NCBI GenBank assembly: GCA_017632695.1
Contig: JAGBQS010000162.1
Span: 1 to 8,997 of the forward strand
Reading direction: 5' to 3'
DNA length: 8,997 nt
From: Bacteroidales bacterium
GTDB lineage: Bacteria > Bacteroidota > Bacteroidia > Bacteroidales > UBA3663
The notes below the pieces were generated by a model that ran no database searches, was not told where the DNA came from, and saw only the letters and a program-made list of their open reading frames with translations. Positions within the stretch are counted from its first letter, which is position 1. Each line of letters begins with the position of its first letter. This document shows positions 5,625 to 8,997 of the stretch, piece after piece. The position numbers and the translations under genes are program-made.

Positions 5625-6851
5625 TTATTTTATATATTTTTTCACTAAATTCTCCAATTCTGCGTCCTGGTTCTCGATACGCGTTACCAGATTGCCTTCG
5701 CGGTCGATGACGAATGTGGTAGGAAGCGTGCTGACATTGTAACGCAAGGCAGCTGCCGAGTAGGCTATATTGCCATACTGGTCGTACTGGCAGGATTTGT
5801 CGTGAACGGTTGTCCACGGCAGGTTGTCGGCACTTACCTTCCAAAAGTTCTCGTCGAAGTCCAGACACACCTGATAAACCTTCACCTTGCCTGCATAATT
5901 CCGGCACAGATTACCCAGCGTCATGTTATGCGCCGGCGAGAAATCCAGATAGTAGGCTGTAAAATCCACCAGAACAGTTCCGGTTTCGTCTACCAGCTCG
6001 GACAACGACACCTGCCGGTCGTCCGCATCCGGAAGCTTCAGATCCGGATAGGTACGGGTCTCGATAGGCGTATGGTTCAGCAACGAATCTGCCCTCTGTT
6101 CGCGGGCAATGGCCTTGCGACGATTGATCTGTCCTTCGAGGGTAACTTTTTCGAGCACCTTGTTACGGGGAGACTTCGGATAGTTGAACTGCCATCCGGT
6201 AGCAACAGCTCCGAATGCACGGAGGTCGTCCCTGTCGTTGGCATCAAACACCGGCAGACCGGAAACTGTCTCGAACAGCAGATAATAGCTGGCCGGGCTG
6301 GATGGATTGTTGTAAATATACTTTTCGAGTACCTGAGCCTTATAACTGCGGACCATCGACAAGAGCGAGTCGCGACCTGTCAGCCGGTCGAGCGAACCCG
6401 TATTCACCGCCTTGTTGACTTCGAGAATCTGTCCGCGCAGACGGTTGCCTAACGAAACAGCCTCGTGCAGTTCCTGATTCCAGACATCGCTCTCACCTAC
6501 CGTATAACCGCTCAGCCGGTTAGCGCTTGCAGAAAGCTGAACAGGAGTCAGCAGGGTATCGATAACTACCGAAACAGACTGGTTGCCCAGGCGGAGCGAG
6601 AAAAAGTCAGGTCCCTCCTCGACTTCAGGCGTGAACCGGAACTTACCGGCAGCATCCAGACGCAGGGTATCGACCATGCGGGGAGCGCCATCGGACAGAT
6701 GTTCCAAAACGAGCAGTTGCCCGTCAGCATCGGTAATGGTACCTTCAATTTCGCCCAAGCGGCGGTTGTCGCATCCTGTCAGAGCCAAAGAGCAAACAGA
6801 CATCAACAAGAGAGCTTTGAAGCTCCCTATATTTAAAAATGTGTACTTCAT
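5625..6851 (-). CDS. Thioredoxin-fold lipoprotein lacking the CXXC motif (DUF4369/TlpA-like)
   Basis: The 408-residue protein begins with a lipoprotein signal (hydrophobic core about 10-24, lipobox LTGC, Cys27). The N-terminal part (about 35-115: GEIEGTITDADG, LVLEHL, DTLRLDAAGKFRF) resembles the DUF4369 beta domain that precedes thioredoxin domains in many Bacteroidota lipoproteins. A helical middle (about 125-260) follows. A thioredoxin-like domain (about 265-408) begins with PDLKLPDADDRQVSLSEL and keeps VLVDFTAYY, the cis-Pro loop TLPTTFVID (Pro377) and the C-terminal strand. Where TlpA-type proteins have WCxxC, this reads AYYLDFSPAHN, without cysteine, so thiol-disulfide exchange by the usual mechanism is not possible. 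It may bind a partner or act as a scaffold at the envelope. It is the first gene of the operon, 19 bases before greA. No in-frame ATG exists upstream before a stop at 6888-6890. Confidence 0.85.
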   Translation of the reverse strand: MKYTFLNIGSFKALLLMSVCSLALTGCDNRRLGEIEGTITDADGQLLVLEHLSDGAPRMVDTLRLDAAGKFRFTPEVEEGPDFFSLRLGNQSVSVVIDTLLTPVQLSASANRLSGYTVGESDVWNQELHEAVSLGNRLRGQILEVNKAVNTGSLDRLTGRDSLLSMVRSYKAQVLEKYIYNNPSSPASYYLLFETVSGLPVFDANDRDDLRAFGAVATGWQFNYPKSPRNKVLEKVTLEGQINRRKAIAREQRADSLLNHTPIETRTYPDLKLPDADDRQVSLSELVDETGTVLVDFTAYYLDFSPAHNMTLGNLCRNYAGKVKVYQVCLDFDENFWKVSADNLPWTTVHDKSCQYDQYGNIAYSAAALRYNVSTLPTTFVIDREGNLVTRIENQDAELENLVKKYIK

Positions 6852-6977
6852 TTTCGGAAGTGCTTTTAAAGTACTAATGAAATAAAATTAATTGTTACTC
6901 GGATAGTCAATTTTTTAGGGCCGATACGCCAGAGTTCGTCTCAACTCACGGGCATCGGCTCTACGTTCTTTGATTAT
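6852..6977 (-). promoter_or_regulatory. Structured 5' leader of the lipoprotein-greA-clp operon
   Basis: From the predicted start (about 6977) to the ATG there are about 125 nt without a gene. They contain one good multi-helix hairpin at 6916-6963. The outer stem 6916-6925 pairs with 6954-6963 (10 bp, one G-U). A second helix, 6928-6930 with 6951-6953, is set off by a two-base bulge. A third, GAGTT 6932-6936 with AACTC 6943-6947, closes a six-base loop. On the minus strand the hairpin is followed by AAAAAATT, not a T tract, so it is not a standard terminator. It could be a ligand- or protein-binding leader element, or a 5' stabiliser. I recognise no known riboswitch. Confidence 0.5.
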
Positions 6978-6983
6978 CGGGCG

Positions 6984-7015
6984 CAAAGATAAGCTAAAAT
7001 TCAGGAGAAAACAAG
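6984..7015 (-). promoter_or_regulatory. Promoter of the six-gene minus-strand operon
   Basis: On the minus strand TATCTTTG (6991 to 6984) matches the Bacteroidota -7 element exactly. CTTG (7015 to 7012) stands 20 bases upstream as a one-mismatch -33 box. Transcription would start at about 6977 in a GC-rich CGCCCG region. The -7 and start region is nearly identical to that of the divergent pnp promoter. Confidence 0.75.
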
Positions 7016-7062
7016 TTTTTTGGAAAAAAATGTTCGAATATGGCATTTTTTTTCATTTTTAT

Positions 7063-7093
7063 TTTGCGAATCGTGGAAAAATTGTTAACTTTG
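7063..7093 (+). promoter_or_regulatory. Promoter of pnp
   Basis: TTTG (7063-7066) and TAACTTTG (7086-7093) match both Bacteroidota consensus elements, with a 19-base spacer. A strongly T-rich stretch lies just upstream (about 7040-7062). The start is predicted near 7100, leaving a leader of about 35 nt. An AAAGGA at 7117-7122 ends 12 bases before the pnp ATG, farther than an ideal Shine-Dalgarno. Confidence 0.85.
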
Positions 7094-7134
7094 CGCCCGA
7101 AAATCTTTAATGGATTAAAGGATATAATATTTTT

Positions 7135-8997
7135 ATGGTAAACAATTTGGTTAACCCAATCAAGAAAACCATTACCTTAAGCGATGGGCGTTCCATCACT
7201 CTCGAAACAGGTAAGGTTGCGAAGCAGGCCGATGGTGCCGTTGAACTTCGCATGGGCGGCACGATGTTGCTCGCCACAGTTTGTACTGCGCGTACCGTTA
7301 CTCCCGGTACCGACTTCATGCCACTTACAGTGGAGTACAAGGAGAAGTATGCCTCTGCCGGCCGTTTCCCCGGAGGCTTCACCAAGCGCGAAGGCAAGGC
7401 TTCGGATTACGAAATCCTGACCAGCCGTCTCATTGACCGTGCCCTTCGTCCGCTTTTCCCAAGTAATTATCACGCCGAGACATTCGTCAATGTCACCCTC
7501 TACAGCTCCGACCTGGAAAACCAGCCGGATGCTTTGGCAGGTCTGGCAGCTTCGGCAGCTATGGCCGTTTCCGGCATTCCATTCGAGGGTCCTATCTCGG
7601 AAGTTCGTGTGGTTCGCATCAACGGCGAATATGTTATCGACCCGACCTTCGAACAGATGAAGGAAGCCGACATGGATCTTATGGTAGGTGCCACCTATGA
7701 GAATATCATGATGATGGAAGGTGAGATGGACGAGGTTAGCGAGCAGGATCTGCTGGGTGCCCTCAAGGCCGCTCACGAGGCTATCAAGGTTCATTGCCAG
7801 GTTCAGAAGGAACTGATGGAGGCTGTAGGCAAGCCTGTTATGGAATATTGCCACGAAGTGAACGACGAGGATCTGCGCAAGCAGTGCCACGACTTCTGCT
7901 ACCAGCCTTGCTACGATATTGCCAAGAGCGGCAACAAGAACAAGCATGAGCGTGAAGCAGCCTTCGAGGAGGTACAGACCAACTTCATCGCCACCCTGCC
8001 TGAAGAGAAGCAGGAGGATGAAGAAGTTTTGGGTATGGTAGCCCGTTACTTCCACGACGTAGAGCGCGAGGCTATGCGCCGTTGCGTACTCGACGAAGGT
8101 ACCCGTCTGGATGGCCGCGCCCTGAACGAGGTCCGTCCTATCTGGATCGAGCCGGACTATATTCCAGGCCCTCACGGTTCGGCTATCTTTACCCGCGGTG
8201 AGACTCAGGCTTTGGTTACCTGCACCCTCGGTACCAAGATGGACAAGAAGATGGTGGACGATGTGCTGCGCAATGGTTACGACGAGTTCCTGCTCCACTA
8301 CAACTTCCCTCCATTCTCAACCGGCGAAGCAAAGGCTCAGCGTGGCGTTGGCCGTCGCGAAATCGGTCACGGACATCTGGCTTGGCGTGCCGTTAAGGGC
8401 ATGATTCCAAAGGATTATCCTTATACAGTACGTGTTTGCTCGGACATTCTGGAGTCGAACGGTTCTTCTTCAATGGCTACCACTTGCGGTGCTACCCTCG
8501 CCATGCGCGATGCCGGCATCCCAATGATTCGCCCGGTTTCGGGTATCGCCATGGGTCTGATCAAGGATGAGGATTCTCCGAAATACGCCGTATTGAGCGA
8601 TATTCTGGGTGATGAGGATCACCTGGGCGATATGGACTTCAAGGTAACCGGTACCGAAAAGGGTATCACGGCTACTCAGATGGATATCAAGTGCAACGGT
8701 CTGAGCTATGAGATTCTCGAGAAGGCTCTGAAGCAGGCCAAAGAAGGTCGCACCCACATCCTGAACTGCATGCTCGAGGCTCAGCCGGAGCATCGTGAAG
8801 ACTTGAAGGCTCACGCACCACGTATGGTTGCCTTCGATATCGACAAGGAGTTCATCGGTGCCGTAATCGGTCCTGGCGGCAAGATCATTCAGGGCATTCA
8901 GGAAGAGACCGGTGCTGTGGTTACCATCGAGGAATCGGACGGCAAGGGTCATGTTGCCATCTCTTCGGCCAACAAGGAGAGCATCGATGCTGCCGTT
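7135..8997 (+). CDS. pnp: Polyribonucleotide nucleotidyltransferase (PNPase), 3' end cut by window
   Basis: The frame runs uninterrupted for 621 codons from ATG 7135 to the window edge. PNPase is the cytoplasmic phosphorolytic 3'-5' exoribonuclease that degrades and tails RNA. The first RNase PH domain shows GRFPGGFTKREGKASDYE (76-93) and LIDRALRPLFP. A helical linker lies around residues 210-310. The second, catalytic RNase PH core has GPHGSAIFTRGETQALVT, FSTGEAKAQRGVGRREIGHG and SDILESNGSSSMA. GDEDHLGDMD (492-501) includes Asp493 and Asp499, spaced like the metal-binding Asp486 and Asp492 of E. coli. A KH domain begins with FIGAVIGPGGKI (GPGG at 579-582). The rest of the KH and the S1 domain, roughly 90-130 residues by family length, lie beyond the window. 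The gene has its own promoter and diverges from the greA-clp operon. No frameshift is seen. Confidence 0.98.
   Translation, partial: MVNNLVNPIKKTITLSDGRSITLETGKVAKQADGAVELRMGGTMLLATVCTARTVTPGTDFMPLTVEYKEKYASAGRFPGGFTKREGKASDYEILTSRLIDRALRPLFPSNYHAETFVNVTLYSSDLENQPDALAGLAASAAMAVSGIPFEGPISEVRVVRINGEYVIDPTFEQMKEADMDLMVGATYENIMMMEGEMDEVSEQDLLGALKAAHEAIKVHCQVQKELMEAVGKPVMEYCHEVNDEDLRKQCHDFCYQPCYDIAKSGNKNKHEREAAFEEVQTNFIATLPEEKQEDEEVLGMVARYFHDVEREAMRRCVLDEGTRLDGRALNEVRPIWIEPDYIPGPHGSAIFTRGETQALVTCTLGTKMDKKMVDDVLRNGYDEFLLHYNFPPFSTGEAKAQRGVGRREIGHGHLAWRAVKGMIPKDYPYTVRVCSDILESNGSSSMATTCGATLAMRDAGIPMIRPVSGIAMGLIKDEDSPKYAVLSDILGDEDHLGDMDFKVTGTEKGITATQMDIKCNGLSYEILEKALKQAKEGRTHILNCMLEAQPEHREDLKAHAPRMVAFDIDKEFIGAVIGPGGKIIQGIQEETGAVVTIEESDGKGHVAISSANKESIDAAV

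Noticed and set aside
7110..7118. ATG GAT TAA mini-frame in the pnp leader
   Set aside because: A two-codon frame in AT-rich sequence is expected by chance. No regulatory logic is visible beyond its position.
7177..8298. A 373-codon open frame on the minus strand inside pnp
   Set aside because: It is antisense to the conserved RNase PH domains, and its translation shows no family features. pnp explains the sequence fully.

Overview
The window looks like core chromosome of a member of the Bacteroidales (Bacteroidota), in the Bacteroidaceae/Prevotellaceae range. Three things point there. A NigD-like lipoprotein and a DUF4369-type thioredoxin-fold lipoprotein are both characteristic of this group. 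Promoters have the Bacteroidota TAnnTTTG -7 element, with a TTTG-type -33 box where one is visible. Genes mostly lack strong Shine-Dalgarno sequences. Coding regions have moderate GC and gaps are strikingly AT-rich. No mobile element, CRISPR array, tRNA or rRNA is visible.

Left end, plus strand (1-1152): the C-terminal 94 residues of an M13 (neprilysin/PepO-type) metallopeptidase, then a NigD-like lipoprotein six bases later. The lipoprotein has ACG where its start codon should be. A 15-bp perfect hairpin closes this unit.

Gap (1153-1448): an AT-rich stretch with no gene. It has its own -7 promoter element, seven AAGGT motifs and a strong bidirectional terminator. I read it as a candidate small RNA gene of about 200 nt.

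Centre, minus strand (1449-6851): six closely packed genes transcribed as thioredoxin-fold lipoprotein > greA > HIT hydrolase > clpP > clpX > inositol-3-phosphate synthase. Gaps are 19, 30, 36, -1 and 12 bases, with one recognisable promoter (6984-7015) and one terminator (1373-1403), so a single operon is plausible. It combines transcript-cleavage rescue (GreA), ATP-dependent proteolysis (ClpXP) and the committed step to inositol (lipids) behind an envelope lipoprotein that has lost its redox cysteines.

Right end, plus strand (7135-8997): the first 621 codons of polynucleotide phosphorylase (pnp), open at the window edge. It is divergent from the six-gene operon. The two promoters face away from each other across about 100 bp and share a nearly identical 20-base -7/start region (18 of 20 bases), so they may be regulated alike. 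The operon leader also holds a well-formed multi-helix hairpin. Most of the window is conventional housekeeping; the items most worth a second look are the AAGGT-rich candidate sRNA, the structured leader, the twin promoters, the redox-dead thioredoxin-fold protein and the ACG start.
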